Shown: one piece after another, positions 25,845 to 35,212 of the stretch
Position numbering within the stretch: position 1 is the first letter of the stretch
How the letters are laid out: every line of letters starts with the position of its first letter
Assembly: GCF_003234965.1 (NCBI RefSeq)
Contig: NZ_QKVK01000004.1
Span: 1 to 64,000, forward strand
DNA length: 64,000 nt
Source of the DNA: Aestuariivirga litoralis
GTDB taxonomy: Bacteria; Pseudomonadota; Alphaproteobacteria; Rhizobiales; Aestuariivirgaceae
Reading direction: 5' to 3'
Made by a program: the position numbers and the translations under genes
The notes under the pieces: model-generated
The model's input: only the letters and a program-made list of their open reading frames with translations
What the model was told of the DNA's origin: nothing
The model's database searches: none

Positions 25845-28800
25845 TCGATGTTTCGAAGCTGACGCAGCGGCTCTCCCAGCCCGGCCGCACCGCCGTCTCC
25901 GGCGTGCCGCAGGGGCTCGATGCCATGCTGCTGCCCGAGATCGCGAAGGCGGTGGGCAAGCGCGTGGTGGTGCATGTGGCGGTGGATGACAGCCGCGCCG
26001 CCGTGCTGGCGGACCAGCTTGCCTATTTTGCACCGAAGCTTGACGTGCTGCGCTTCCCCGCCTGGGACTGCCTGCCGTACGACCGCGTCTCGCCGGTGGC
26101 CGACATCGTCGCCCGCCGCCTCGCGACGCTGGCGCGGTTGCTGGAGCCGGTGACCAAGCCGACCGTGCTCATCACCACCGTTCCTGCCATCCTGCAGCGG
26201 GTGGTGCCGCGCACGCTGATCGAGGGGCAGACGTTTGCCGCCGCCCCGGGCAACCGGGTGAATTCCGACCGGCTCATCGCCTTCCTGGCCGAAAACGGCT
26301 TCTCGCGCACTGGCACGGTGGTCGACCCCGGCGACTTCGCGGTGCGCGGCGGCATCGTCGACATCTTCCCGCCGGGTTCCGATGCGCCTGTTCGCCTCGA
26401 CTTCTTCGGCGACACGCTCGAGTCGATCCGCAGCTTCGACCCGGAGTCGCAGCGCACCACCTCGACGCTGAAGCGCTTCACCTTGAACCCCGCCAACGAG
26501 GTGCTGCTGAACGAAACCTCGATCGGCAAGTTCCGCGTCAACTACGCCCAGGCCTTCGGCGGCATCGACATCAGTGATCCGCTCTATGAGAGCGTCTCGG
26601 CGGGCCGCAAGTACCAGGGCATGGAGCACTGGCTGCCGCTGTTCCATGACGAACTCTCCACGCTGTTCGACTATCTCGAAGACCCCGTCATCACGCTCGA
26701 CCATTCGGCCGACGAGGCCGCGACGGCCCGGCAGGAGCAGGTGGCGGAGTTCTACAATGCCCGGCGCGAGGCCCTCGACAAGAAGGAGACCTATGGCGCT
26801 GCGCCCTACAAGCCGGTGAAGCCCGCCAGCCTCTACGTCACCGAAGCGCAATGGGCCGAGGCGCAGACCAATTACACCGTGCTCGCCTTCTCGCCCTTCG
26901 AGAGCCCCAATTCCATTTCCTTCGGCGGCCGTCGTGGCCGCAGCTTCGCGGCCGAGCGCGCGCAGGCCGGCGGCAATGTCTATGAGGCCGTCAAGGCCCA
27001 CGCCGACGACATCCGCCGAGGTGGGCGCCGCGTCGCCATCGCGTCCTGGACCGAGGGCTCGCGCGAGCGCATGGAGACCATCCTCAAGGACCATGACGTG
27101 GCGCCGCTCGCCGCCGCCAGGGACTGGCCGGAGTTCCTCACCTGGGACAAGGCCATCGCAGGCCTTCTGGTGCTGGGGCTGGAGGAGGGCTTCGAGACTG
27201 ATGATTTCGCCATCATCTCCGAGCAGGACATCCTCGGCGACCGCATGGTGCGCCGCGGCCGGCGCAACAAGAAGGCGTCCGACTTCATAAGCGAGCTCTC
27301 GGCCCTTTCGCCGGGCGACCTCGTGGTGCATGTCGACCATGGCATCGGCCGCTTCGAGGGGCTGAAGACCATCGAGGTGCAGGGCGCCCCGCATGATTGC
27401 CTGTTCCTCTCCTATGCCGGGGGTGACCGGCTGTTCCTGCCGGTCGAGAACATCGAGCTCCTCTCGCGCTATGGCTCGGACGAGCAGGGCGTGCAGCTCG
27501 ACAAGCTCGGCGGCGGCGCCTGGCAGGCCAAGAAGGCCAAGCTCAAGGAGCGCATCCTCAAGATCGCCGAGGGCCTGATCCGCACGGCCGCCGCGCGCGA
27601 GCTGAAGCCCGGCGACGTGCTGCCGCCGCCCGAAGGTGCCTACGAGGAATTCGCCGCCCGCTTCCCCTATGAGGAGACGGAGGACCAGCTCACCGCCATC
27701 GAGGCCGTGATCGAGGATTTCCAGAAGGGCCGCCCGATGGACCGGCTGGTCTGCGGCGACGTCGGCTTCGGCAAGACCGAGGTGGCGCTGCGCTCGGCCT
27801 TCGTCGCCGCCATGAACGGCAAGCAGGTGGCGGTGGTGGTGCCGACGACGCTGCTTGCCCGCCAGCACTTCGCCACCTTCCAGAACCGCTTCAAGGGCCT
27901 GCCCATCAACATCGCCCAGGCCTCGCGCATGGTGCCGAAGAAGGAGCTGGACCAGGTGAAGGCGGGGATCGCGAGTGGCGACATCGACATCGTCGTCGGC
28001 ACGCACGCATTGCTCGCGGACTCGATCAAGTTCCGCGATCTCGGCCTCATGATCATTGACGAGGAGCAGCATTTCGGCGTCAAGCACAAGGAGCGGCTGA
28101 AGGAGATGCGCACCAACGTGCATGTCCTCACCCTCACGGCAACACCCATCCCGCGCACGCTGCAGCTCGCCCTGTCGGGCGTGCGCGAGCTCTCGCTCAT
28201 CACCACCCCGCCGCTCGATCGTCTGGCGGTCCGCACCTACATCACGCCCTTCGACCCCGTGATCATCCGGGAGAGCCTGCTGCGCGAGCATTTCCGCGGC
28301 GGCCAGAGCTTCTATGTCGTACCGCGCGTCACCGACCTCGACGAGATCGCCGCCTTCCTGAAGGAGACGGTTCCGGAGGTGAAGTTCCGCATGGCCCATG
28401 GCCGCATGGCGCCGACCGAGCTCGAGGACATCATGACCGGCTTCTATGACCGGAAGTTCGACGTGCTTCTGTCCACCACCATCGTGGAATCGGGCCTCGA
28501 CATCTCGACCGCCAATACGCTGATCATCCACCGGGCCGACATGTTCGGCCTCGCCCAGCTCTACCAGCTGCGTGGCCGCGTGGGCCGCTCGAAGCAGCGC
28601 GCCTATGCGATCTTCACGACGCCCGCCAACAAGACGCTCACCCAGGCCGCCGACAAGCGCCTCAAGGTGCTGCAGTCGCTCGATTCACTGGGCGCAGGCT
28701 TCACGCTGGCCAGCCACGACCTTGACCTGCGCGGTGCGGGCAACCTTTTGGGTGACGAGCAGTCGGGCCACATCAAGGAAGTGGGCTACGAGCTCTACCA

Positions 28801-29314
28801 GCAGATGATCGAGGAGGCGGTGGCCAAGCTCCGCACCGGCGAGGACACGCTGGAGTCGGACGGCCAATGGTCACCGCAGATCAACATCGGTACCTCGGTC
28901 CTGATCCCCGAGACCTATGTCGAGGACCTGCAGGTGCGCCTCGGCCTCTACCGCCGTCTTGCGGACTTGCACGACCAGCAGGCCGTCGATGCCTTCGGTG
29001 CCGAACTGCGCGACCGCTTCGGGCCGGTGCCGGAGGAGGTCAATCACCTTCTCGCCGTCGTCTCGATCAAGCTCCTCTGCCGCACCGCCAATGTGCAGAG
29101 CGTGGACGCTGGCCCCAAGGGCGCCGTCATGGCCTTCCGCGGCGATGCCTTCGCCAATCCGGGCGCGCTGGTGCAGTGGATCACGGGGCAGGGCACCAAG
29201 GCCAAGCTCCGGCCCGACATGAAGCTCGTCGTGATGCGTGAATGGGAGACGCCGGAAGAGCGCCTCAAGGGCACGCGGCAATTGATGCAGACGCTGGTGA
29301 AGCTGGCGGCGTGA
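25841..29314 (+). CDS. mfd: transcription-repair coupling factor Mfd
   Basis: This 1,157-residue Mfd releases RNA polymerase stalled at DNA damage and recruits UvrA. The N-terminal UvrB-like module starts GVPQGLDAMLLPEIAKAVG; the RNA polymerase-interacting domain begins near residue 485 (PGDLVVHVDHGIGRFEGL); the translocase has Walker A GDVGFGKTEVALRS near residue 639, DEEQHFG, TATPIPRTLQL and QLRGRVGRSKQRAYA. The C-terminal autoinhibitory domain is present. The size is normal. The gene is followed by a double-hairpin repeat shared with the convergent gene. Confidence 0.97.
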   Translation: MIDVSKLTQRLSQPGRTAVSGVPQGLDAMLLPEIAKAVGKRVVVHVAVDDSRAAVLADQLAYFAPKLDVLRFPAWDCLPYDRVSPVADIVARRLATLARLLEPVTKPTVLITTVPAILQRVVPRTLIEGQTFAAAPGNRVNSDRLIAFLAENGFSRTGTVVDPGDFAVRGGIVDIFPPGSDAPVRLDFFGDTLESIRSFDPESQRTTSTLKRFTLNPANEVLLNETSIGKFRVNYAQAFGGIDISDPLYESVSAGRKYQGMEHWLPLFHDELSTLFDYLEDPVITLDHSADEAATARQEQVAEFYNARREALDKKETYGAAPYKPVKPASLYVTEAQWAEAQTNYTVLAFSPFESPNSISFGGRRGRSFAAERAQAGGNVYEAVKAHADDIRRGGRRVAIASWTEGSRERMETILKDHDVAPLAAARDWPEFLTWDKAIAGLLVLGLEEGFETDDFAIISEQDILGDRMVRRGRRNKKASDFISELSALSPGDLVVHVDHGIGRFEGLKTIEVQGAPHDCLFLSYAGGDRLFLPVENIELLSRYGSDEQGVQLDKLGGGAWQAKKAKLKERILKIAEGLIRTAAARELKPGDVLPPPEGAYEEFAARFPYEETEDQLTAIEAVIEDFQKGRPMDRLVCGDVGFGKTEVALRSAFVAAMNGKQVAVVVPTTLLARQHFATFQNRFKGLPINIAQASRMVPKKELDQVKAGIASGDIDIVVGTHALLADSIKFRDLGLMIIDEEQHFGVKHKERLKEMRTNVHVLTLTATPIPRTLQLALSGVRELSLITTPPLDRLAVRTYITPFDPVIIRESLLREHFRGGQSFYVVPRVTDLDEIAAFLKETVPEVKFRMAHGRMAPTELEDIMTGFYDRKFDVLLSTTIVESGLDISTANTLIIHRADMFGLAQLYQLRGRVGRSKQRAYAIFTTPANKTLTQAADKRLKVLQSLDSLGAGFTLASHDLDLRGAGNLLGDEQSGHIKEVGYELYQQMIEEAVAKLRTGEDTLESDGQWSPQINIGTSVLIPETYVEDLQVRLGLYRRLADLHDQQAVDAFGAELRDRFGPVPEEVNHLLAVVSIKLLCRTANVQSVDAGPKGAVMAFRGDAFANPGALVQWITGQGTKAKLRPDMKLVVMREWETPEERLKGTRQLMQTLVKLAA

Positions 29315-29342
29315 GCCGCATCTGTGCGTTCAGAGTTTCATC

Positions 29343-29410
29343 ATGCCCGGGCCCGTCCCGGGCATCCTTTGGGCTGCCATCGAAAGGATCGCCGGGACGA
29401 GCCCGGCGAT
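29343..29410. repeat. two GC-rich hairpins (intergenic repeat, likely bidirectional terminator)
   Basis: The first inverted repeat is ATGCCCGGG (29343-29351) with CCCGGGCAT (29357-29365). The second is ATCGCCGGG (29388-29396) with CCCGGCGAT (29402-29410). Between them AAAGGATC echoes GCATCCTTT. The pair sits between the convergent mfd and DsbA-family genes. Similar CCGGGC(A)T hairpins occur at 12717 and 33339; they look like a dispersed repeat family of this genome. Confidence 0.75.
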
Positions 29411-29435
29411 GATGATTGCGAGGAATGGCAGAGCC

Positions 29436-30080
29436 CTAAGCCTCGCCCACTTCCTTCGCGACCCGCGAAATGGCATCGACCAGCACGGCGGGCGACTGTG
29501 CGCCCACCAGCGCATAGCTCTGCGCCAGGATGAATGTCGGCACACCCGTCACGCCGATGTTGGTGGCGTGCTGGATCTCCGCCCTGGTCTCCTCGACGTC
29601 CTGCTCGGTGTCGAGCAGTTCGCGGATCTGCTGCGCGTTGATGCCGGCTTCGCCCGCGCAGGCGGCCAGCACGTCGCGGTCGCCCACGTCCTTGCCTTCG
29701 CTCCAGTAGGCCATGAACAGGCGCTCGACCATCTCGGTCTGGCGCTCCACCGTGTGCGACCAGCGGATCAGGCGATGGGCGTCCAGCGTGTTGGGTGTGC
29801 GGGTGATGAGGTCGAAGCGGTAGGGCACGTCCAGTTCCCGGCCAGCCTCGATCAGCGGGTCATGGATGGTCTTCAGTTTCTCCGCGCCGAACTTGTTGAG
29901 CATGTACTGGTGGCGGTCGAGACCTTCCGGCGGAATGGTGGGGTCCAGCATGTAGGGCCGCCAGCGGATGAAGACGTCCATGTCGAGGGCGGCAAGCGCC
30001 GCATCGAGGCGGCGCTTGCCGAGGAAGCACCAGGGGCAGATGACGTCGGACACGACGTCGATGGTGAAACGGTCAGCCAT
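29436..30080 (-). CDS. DsbA-family oxidoreductase (FrnE-like)
   Basis: This 214-residue thioredoxin-fold protein has the redox motif CPWC (residues 15-18: SDVICPWCFLGKRRLD) and the cis-proline loop GVTGVPTFIL near residue 180. FrnE-like members act as cytoplasmic disulfide oxidoreductases or isomerases, and this one has no signal peptide. The start at 30080 places the CxxC where the family has it. It begins 2 bases after the stop of the acyl-CoA ligase gene, so it is the last gene of that operon. Confidence 0.87.
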   Translation of the reverse strand: MADRFTIDVVSDVICPWCFLGKRRLDAALAALDMDVFIRWRPYMLDPTIPPEGLDRHQYMLNKFGAEKLKTIHDPLIEAGRELDVPYRFDLITRTPNTLDAHRLIRWSHTVERQTEMVERLFMAYWSEGKDVGDRDVLAACAGEAGINAQQIRELLDTEQDVEETRAEIQHATNIGVTGVPTFILAQSYALVGAQSPAVLVDAISRVAKEVGEA

Positions 30081-30082
30081 GC

Positions 30083-31525
30083 TCAGGGCTTCTCCAGCGC
30101 TTTCCGGTTGAGCTTGCCGTTGGCGGTTCGCGGGAGCGCGGGCACGAACCAGATCTGCTTCGGGCACTTATAGGCGGCCAGCCGCTCCCTGACAAAGCCC
30201 ATCACCGCCTCTTCGTTAACGTCCGCACCTTCGCGCGGCACCAGGAAGGCGGCGATGATCGAGGCCGTCTCCGAGACGCGCCATTCCCGCACGCCGGCCT
30301 CGGCAATCGCCCCGTGCTGCAGCAGCACCTTCTCCACCTCCAGCGGCGAGACGCGGAAGCCGCCGGCATTCATCATGTCGTCGATGCGGCCATGGCACCA
30401 GACATAGCCATCGGCGTCGAACTCCGCCGTGTCGCCCGTGGCGAACCACTCCTCCGCGAAGCGCTCCTCGCCCCAGTAGCCGAGGAACAGGCCGGGGTCG
30501 CTGCGGTGCACGGCCAGCTCGCCATCCTCGAGCACGCGCACCGCGCGGCCCTCCTGCGGCTTGCCGGGGGAGCCTGGCCTGACGGGCACCGTGGGCGAGG
30601 ACGAGATGTAGGTCGAGATCTCGCTCATCCCCAGCGCCTCGTAGAGCTCGGTTCCGGTCTGTTCGCGCCAGCCGTCGAGGATCGGACGCGCCAGCGCCTC
30701 GCCCGCCGTCAATCCGTGGCGCAGCGTCGGGGCCGGGCGAAAGCCCGCCCGCAGCAGGTGGCGGTAGATGCCCGGCACCGAGGCCATGATGGTCACGCCA
30801 TGTTCGGCGATGAGCCGCTCCCAGACGGCATCATCCTTTGTGCCGGTGTAGACCACCGACGTGCAGCCATTGGCGAAGGGGTCGAACAGCCCCGTGCCCA
30901 GCGTGTAGGTCCAGTTGAAGGCCCCGGTGTGCAGCATCACGTCCGAGGGGCCGATGCCGTACCAGCCCCGATACATCGGCCGCCGCCCCCAGATGGCGCG
31001 CTGCGCATGCAGCACGCCCTTGGGCGTGCCGGAGGTGCCGGAAGTGAAGATCATGTAGCCCGGGTCATCCGACGCCGTATCGGCGTAGCCTCCAGGCGCC
31101 GCGGTCTTGAGGCGTGCGATGTCATCCGGCGCCAGCAGCGTGATGTCCTCAAGGGCAGGGAGCGCCAGCAGGCCATCCCACGCGATGAAACGAGCGCCGC
31201 TGAAGCGCAGCAGTGCCGCGACTTCCGTCGGCGTGAGCATCGGCGAGGCGGCAATGGGAATTGCGCCCGCCGCATTGGCGGCAAGGAAGACCAGCGCATA
31301 GTCGAGCGAATTGCCCATGCGGATGAACAGGCGCTGGCCCGGCTCCAGCCCCAGCTTGCACAGCCCTGCAGCCATGCGCAGCACCAGATCCTCCAGTGCG
31401 CCATAGCTCCAGCGCCGGGTTTCTTCACCCGCAACGATCAGCGCCGTCTTTTCGGCCGCCTTGTCCGCCAGGCAGTAGCGCGCGAGGTTCAGGCGCTCCG
31501 GCGGGGGTGCGCCGGTGAAGCTCAC
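30083..31525 (-). CDS. AMP-forming acyl-CoA ligase (benzoate-CoA-ligase-like)
   Basis: This 480-residue adenylate-forming enzyme has the AMP-binding motif YMIFTSGTSGTPKGVLHAQR, the EALGMSEIS motif, the hinge GDTAEFDADGYVWCHGRIDDMMNAGGFRVSPLEVE and the C-terminal catalytic lysine in LPRTANGKLNRKAL. Such enzymes activate a carboxylic acid to its CoA thioester. The best fit is the benzoate/acetate-like branch (MNAGGFRVSPLEVE); the substrate is unknown. I start at GTG 31525, which overlaps the upstream stop (GTGA), implying coupling to the peptide-binding protein. Confidence 0.82.
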   Translation of the reverse strand: MSFTGAPPPERLNLARYCLADKAAEKTALIVAGEETRRWSYGALEDLVLRMAAGLCKLGLEPGQRLFIRMGNSLDYALVFLAANAAGAIPIAASPMLTPTEVAALLRFSGARFIAWDGLLALPALEDITLLAPDDIARLKTAAPGGYADTASDDPGYMIFTSGTSGTPKGVLHAQRAIWGRRPMYRGWYGIGPSDVMLHTGAFNWTYTLGTGLFDPFANGCTSVVYTGTKDDAVWERLIAEHGVTIMASVPGIYRHLLRAGFRPAPTLRHGLTAGEALARPILDGWREQTGTELYEALGMSEISTYISSSPTVPVRPGSPGKPQEGRAVRVLEDGELAVHRSDPGLFLGYWGEERFAEEWFATGDTAEFDADGYVWCHGRIDDMMNAGGFRVSPLEVEKVLLQHGAIAEAGVREWRVSETASIIAAFLVPREGADVNEEAVMGFVRERLAAYKCPKQIWFVPALPRTANGKLNRKALEKP

Positions 31526-33306
31526 TTGTTGCGCCAGAGCGTCGTCGCCTCGAAGCCGGTCAGCGGCTGGGCGTCCGGCCGGCCGATGGTGTTCCACCGC
31601 GCCACCCACTGGCCGCCGGCGTCATAGAGCGGCACCATGTAGAAACCTGATGTCAGCAGACGGTCCTCGGCGCGCACGGCCGCGACGAAGTCCTCGCGCG
31701 TCTTGGCGTCGAGCATGGACTGGATGGCATGGTCCACCGCCGGGTCGGCAATGCCGGGATAGTTGCGCGTGCCTTGCACGGTGCGGCCCTCCGAGCCGAA
31801 ATAGAGCACCTGCTCGTTGCCCGGCGACAGCGAGTTGAACCAGGTCGCCGGGATCATGTCATAGTCATAGGTGTTCTGCAGCGCGGTGAACTGCGCCGCG
31901 TCGATGATGCGGACAGTGGCGGTGATGCCGATGGCGGCAAGCGTGCGCTGGTAGTGCAGCGCGATCTTCTCCTGGTCGCGGTCCTTCACCAGGATGGTGA
32001 AGCTGAAGGGCTCACCCTTGGCATTGACCAGCCCCTTGTCCGACATGGTCCATCCCGCTTCCGCCAGCAGCGCCACGGCCTTGCGCAGCAGCTTCCGGTC
32101 GCGCCCGGAGCCATCGCTGACGGGTAGCCGGTAGCTGCCGTCGACGAAGTCGGGCCGGAGCTTCGCCAGTGCATCGCCAAGCACGGCCTTCTCGGCATCG
32201 TCCACGGGCTTGCCCTCGGACGAGAGTTCCGATCCGCCATAGTAGCCATAGGTGCGGTGATAGGCATTGCTGAACAGGTTGGCGTTGGCCCATTCGAAGT
32301 CGAAGGCCATGACCAGCGCCTCGCGCACGCGCGGATCCTCGAAGATCGGGCGGCGGGTGTTGAAGATGAAGCCGGAGGCAGGGGCCGGTGTCTTCTGTTC
32401 CACCTTCTCCAGCGTGATCTTGCCGTCCTTCACGGCCGGGAAATCATAGCCGGTGTTCCAGCGCTTCGGATCGGTCTCGATGCGCACGTCGGCAAGTCCG
32501 GACTTGAAGGCCTCGAAGGCGGCGTTGGCATCACGATAATAGTCGAAGCGGACGGTGTCGAAATTCCACAGGCCCTTGCCGATCGGCAGGTCCTTGCCCC
32601 AATAGTCCGGGTTCCTGCGATAGGTGATGGTTTCCCCGGCCTTGATCTTCTCCATCACATAGGGCCCGGAGCCCATGAGGGGGTCCAGCGTGGTCTGGGC
32701 GAAGTCCTTGTCCTGCCATTGTGCCCTGGGGAAGATCGGCATCAGGCCCATGATCAGCGGCAGTTCGCGGTCGCCCGCTTCCTGGTGGAAGGTGACGGTG
32801 TGCTCGTCCGGCGTCTCGGCTTTGGTGATCTTGGAATAGGAATTCTTGAAGTTCGGGCGGCCCTTGTCGCGCAGGGTCTCCATCGAGAACACCACGTCCG
32901 CCGCGGTGACGGGCGTGCCGTCGGAAAATTTCGCATCGGGCCTGATCTTGAAGGTGAATGTCTGCCGGTCGTCGGAAACGTCGATCGTCTCGGCGAGAAG
33001 GCCATAGAGCGAGAAGGGTTCGTCCCAGTTCCGGCCCAGCAGGCTCTCGAACACATAGGTGCGGGGACCCATGGCCGACTGGCCCTTCACGATGAAGGGG
33101 TTGACGCTGTCGAAGGAGCCGGTGACGGCCTGGCGCAGGTCGCCGCCCTGCGGGGCGTCCGGATTGGCATAGGGCAGGTGCTTGAAATCCGGCGGCAGCG
33201 CCGGTTCGCCCAGCATGGCGATGCCGTGCTGCGGCGCAGCTTCGGCGAGCGTGGTGAAGGCCAGGAAGGCCGTGGCGAGGAGGGCGGTGCGGCGGAGCTT
33301 GGACAT
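31522..33306 (-). CDS. family 5 extracellular solute-binding protein (peptide/YejA-like)
   Basis: This 594-residue exported protein has a signal peptide (MSKLRRTALLATAFLAFTTL, cleavage after AEA) and the SBP_bac_5 pattern: GGDLRQAVTGSFDSVNPFIV, WDEPFSLYGLLAETIDVSDD, TFKIRPDAKFSDGTPVTAADV. It is closest in wording to YejA-type binding proteins, which import oligopeptides or microcin C. The start at 33306 has GAGGGA upstream. No permease or ATPase gene lies nearby, so it is an orphan that must serve a transporter coded elsewhere. It is the first gene of a three-gene operon. Confidence 0.88.
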   Translation of the reverse strand: MSKLRRTALLATAFLAFTTLAEAAPQHGIAMLGEPALPPDFKHLPYANPDAPQGGDLRQAVTGSFDSVNPFIVKGQSAMGPRTYVFESLLGRNWDEPFSLYGLLAETIDVSDDRQTFTFKIRPDAKFSDGTPVTAADVVFSMETLRDKGRPNFKNSYSKITKAETPDEHTVTFHQEAGDRELPLIMGLMPIFPRAQWQDKDFAQTTLDPLMGSGPYVMEKIKAGETITYRRNPDYWGKDLPIGKGLWNFDTVRFDYYRDANAAFEAFKSGLADVRIETDPKRWNTGYDFPAVKDGKITLEKVEQKTPAPASGFIFNTRRPIFEDPRVREALVMAFDFEWANANLFSNAYHRTYGYYGGSELSSEGKPVDDAEKAVLGDALAKLRPDFVDGSYRLPVSDGSGRDRKLLRKAVALLAEAGWTMSDKGLVNAKGEPFSFTILVKDRDQEKIALHYQRTLAAIGITATVRIIDAAQFTALQNTYDYDMIPATWFNSLSPGNEQVLYFGSEGRTVQGTRNYPGIADPAVDHAIQSMLDAKTREDFVAAVRAEDRLLTSGFYMVPLYDAGGQWVARWNTIGRPDAQPLTGFEATTLWRNK

Positions 33307-33338
33307 GGTCCCTCGATTGCAGTGCGAATCGGGAAACA

Positions 33339-33364
33339 TCATGGCCGGGCAAGCCCGGCCATGA
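33339..33364 (-). terminator. perfect hairpin after hss
   Basis: TCATGGCCGGGC (33339-33350) and GCCCGGCCATGA (33353-33364) form a 12-base perfect inverted repeat around AA. On the minus strand it lies 26 bases past the homospermidine synthase stop and is followed by TGTTTCCC. It belongs to the same CCGGGC hairpin family as the repeats near 29343. Confidence 0.65.
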
Positions 33365-33390
33365 AAGTCTTGCTTCCATGTAACCCCTGG

Positions 33391-34821
33391 TTAGCGCACC
33401 AGGATGTTCTGGAACTGCCAGGGGTCCTTGCGGTCGAGGTCGGTGGCGAAGAGCTCCACAACGGAGTCGAGCGGCGTCCAGCTGGTATAGACGCCGCGCA
33501 CCGGGCCCAGATAGGGGGTCTGGATCTCCAGGCAGCGCTTGTAGTCCATTTCGTCGGTTTCGACGATGCCGGCCATCGGGTTCTCGATCGCCCAGATCAT
33601 GCCGGTGAGCACGGCGGAGGACACCTGCAGGCCCGTGGCGCTGTTATGGGGCGCGAGCTTGCGCGCCTCCTCGATCGACAGCTGCGAGCCGAACCAGTAG
33701 GCGTTCTTCTTGTGGCCATAGAGCAGCACGCCGAGCTCGTCGCGGCCGTCGGCGATCTGCTTCTCGTCGAGGACATAGAAGTCCTTCGGGTGCTTGCCGC
33801 CATTGCCCAGCATCTCCACCCAGGAGAGGACGGCGTCGTTCGACGGATGATAGGCATAGTGGCAGGTCGGGCGGTAGCTCACCTTGCGGCCGGAGCGCAC
33901 GGTGAAATAGTCCGAGATCGAGATCGCCTCGTTGTGGGTGACGAGGAAGCCGAAATGCGGGCCCTCGGTGGGCGTCCAGGTGCGCACGCGGGTGTCGGCT
34001 CCCGGCGTCTCGATGTAGATCGCGGCACCGCAGCCTTTCTTGTGGCGCTTGCCCTTGGGCGGCAGCTTCTTCTCGTGCGTGCCCCAGCCCAGTTCCGCCG
34101 GCTGCAGGCCTTCCGAGATGAAGCCTTCGACCGACCAGGTGTTGACGAAGGTGCCAAAGGGCTTGGGCTGCTTCGTCCGCTGGGTGTCGCGCTCGGCGAC
34201 ATGGATGCCCTTGACGCCCAGCTTCTTCATGAGCTTCGCCCAGCCGTCGCGCGTGGTGGGCTCGGCCACCTTGGTCTTGGTCGCCTTGGCGATGTCCATC
34301 AGCGCCTGCTTGACGAACCACGACACCATGCCCGGGTTGGCCCCGCAGCAGGAGACGGCGGTGGGGCCGGCACCCAGCGCGCGCTTCAGGTCCAGCATCT
34401 TCTCGCGCATCGCGTAGTTGGTGCGTTCGCCCTGCGGCATCTTGCTGTTGTAGTAGAAGCCCGGCCACGGCTCGATGACGGTGTCGATGTAGAGCGCATG
34501 CGTCTCGCGGGCGAGGCGCATGATGTCGAGGCTGTCGACGTCGACGGAGAGGTTCACGATGAAGGCGGGGCCGGGACCAGCCGTCAGCAGGGGCTTCAGC
34601 ACCTGACGGTAGTTCTTGGCAGTGATCGCCGCCTTCATGAAGGCGGCACCCTGCTTCTCGGCCAGCTGGCTGTGCGCGGCGTCGGGGTCGATGACCGTGA
34701 TCTGCTTCGGATCGCATTTGATGTGGCGAAGGATCAACGGCAGTGTGCCCCTGCCGATCGAGCCGAAGCCGATCATCACGATGGGGCCATTCCACGCGGC
34801 GTGCACGGGCCAGTTATTCAT
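33391..34821 (-). CDS. hss: homospermidine synthase
   Basis: This 476-residue enzyme makes the polyamine sym-homospermidine from putrescine (or putrescine and spermidine) in an NAD-dependent reaction. The Rossmann motif is IVMIGFGSIGRGTLPLILRH near residue 15; other family stretches are EPWPGFYYNSKMPQGERTNYA, CCGANPGMVSWFVKQAL and THNEAISISDYFTVR. The start at 34821 is preceded by GGAG. Homospermidine is the main polyamine of many rhizobia. Two small unknown genes lie upstream on the same strand. Confidence 0.94.
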   Translation of the reverse strand: MNNWPVHAAWNGPIVMIGFGSIGRGTLPLILRHIKCDPKQITVIDPDAAHSQLAEKQGAAFMKAAITAKNYRQVLKPLLTAGPGPAFIVNLSVDVDSLDIMRLARETHALYIDTVIEPWPGFYYNSKMPQGERTNYAMREKMLDLKRALGAGPTAVSCCGANPGMVSWFVKQALMDIAKATKTKVAEPTTRDGWAKLMKKLGVKGIHVAERDTQRTKQPKPFGTFVNTWSVEGFISEGLQPAELGWGTHEKKLPPKGKRHKKGCGAAIYIETPGADTRVRTWTPTEGPHFGFLVTHNEAISISDYFTVRSGRKVSYRPTCHYAYHPSNDAVLSWVEMLGNGGKHPKDFYVLDEKQIADGRDELGVLLYGHKKNAYWFGSQLSIEEARKLAPHNSATGLQVSSAVLTGMIWAIENPMAGIVETDEMDYKRCLEIQTPYLGPVRGVYTSWTPLDSVVELFATDLDRKDPWQFQNILVR

Positions 34822-34918
34822 TTCATCGGAACTCCTGTGTTTGCGGGATAGTCCTGCGCCTATAGCGGGTAGGGCTGTCATTCAAAAGGAGAATCTGCAG
34901 GCGCGAAATTGCCGCCGT

Positions 34919-35212
34919 TCAGCGCGTTCCGGCGGCGTAGCGCCAGACCTCGTAGCGGATCTTCGCCTTCTTGTAGGCGTCGAAGATCGCGATGGCATAG
35001 ACGAACAGCCCGCCCGCCAGCTTTCCAATGATGGAGACATCGGGTGCGGCGGTGATGAGGGTGAAGCCGCCCAGCAGGAACATGAAGAACAGGAAGATCA
35101 GCCCGCGCCACGGTTCGCCGTTGAACACCTGCCCGGAGCCGGGCAGCACGATGGCGAGTGCCAGCACGAGAAGCGGGTTCATCGGGCGCTTGGTCTCGGC
35201 GGGGGTGGTCAT
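34919..35212 (-). CDS. small membrane protein, TM2-like, unknown function
   Basis: This 97-residue protein has three hydrophobic segments: PLLVLALAIVLPGSGQVFNG, GLIFLFFMFLLGGFTLITA and IIGKLAGGLFVYAIAIFDAY. The pattern LPGSGQVFNGEPWRGLIF resembles TM2-type proteins, which have a glycine-rich turn between two helices. Function is unknown. Its ATG overlaps the stop of the upstream gene (ATGA), and hss starts about 100 bases downstream with its own likely promoter. Confidence 0.7.
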   Translation of the reverse strand: MTTPAETKRPMNPLLVLALAIVLPGSGQVFNGEPWRGLIFLFFMFLLGGFTLITAAPDVSIIGKLAGGLFVYAIAIFDAYKKAKIRYEVWRYAAGTR

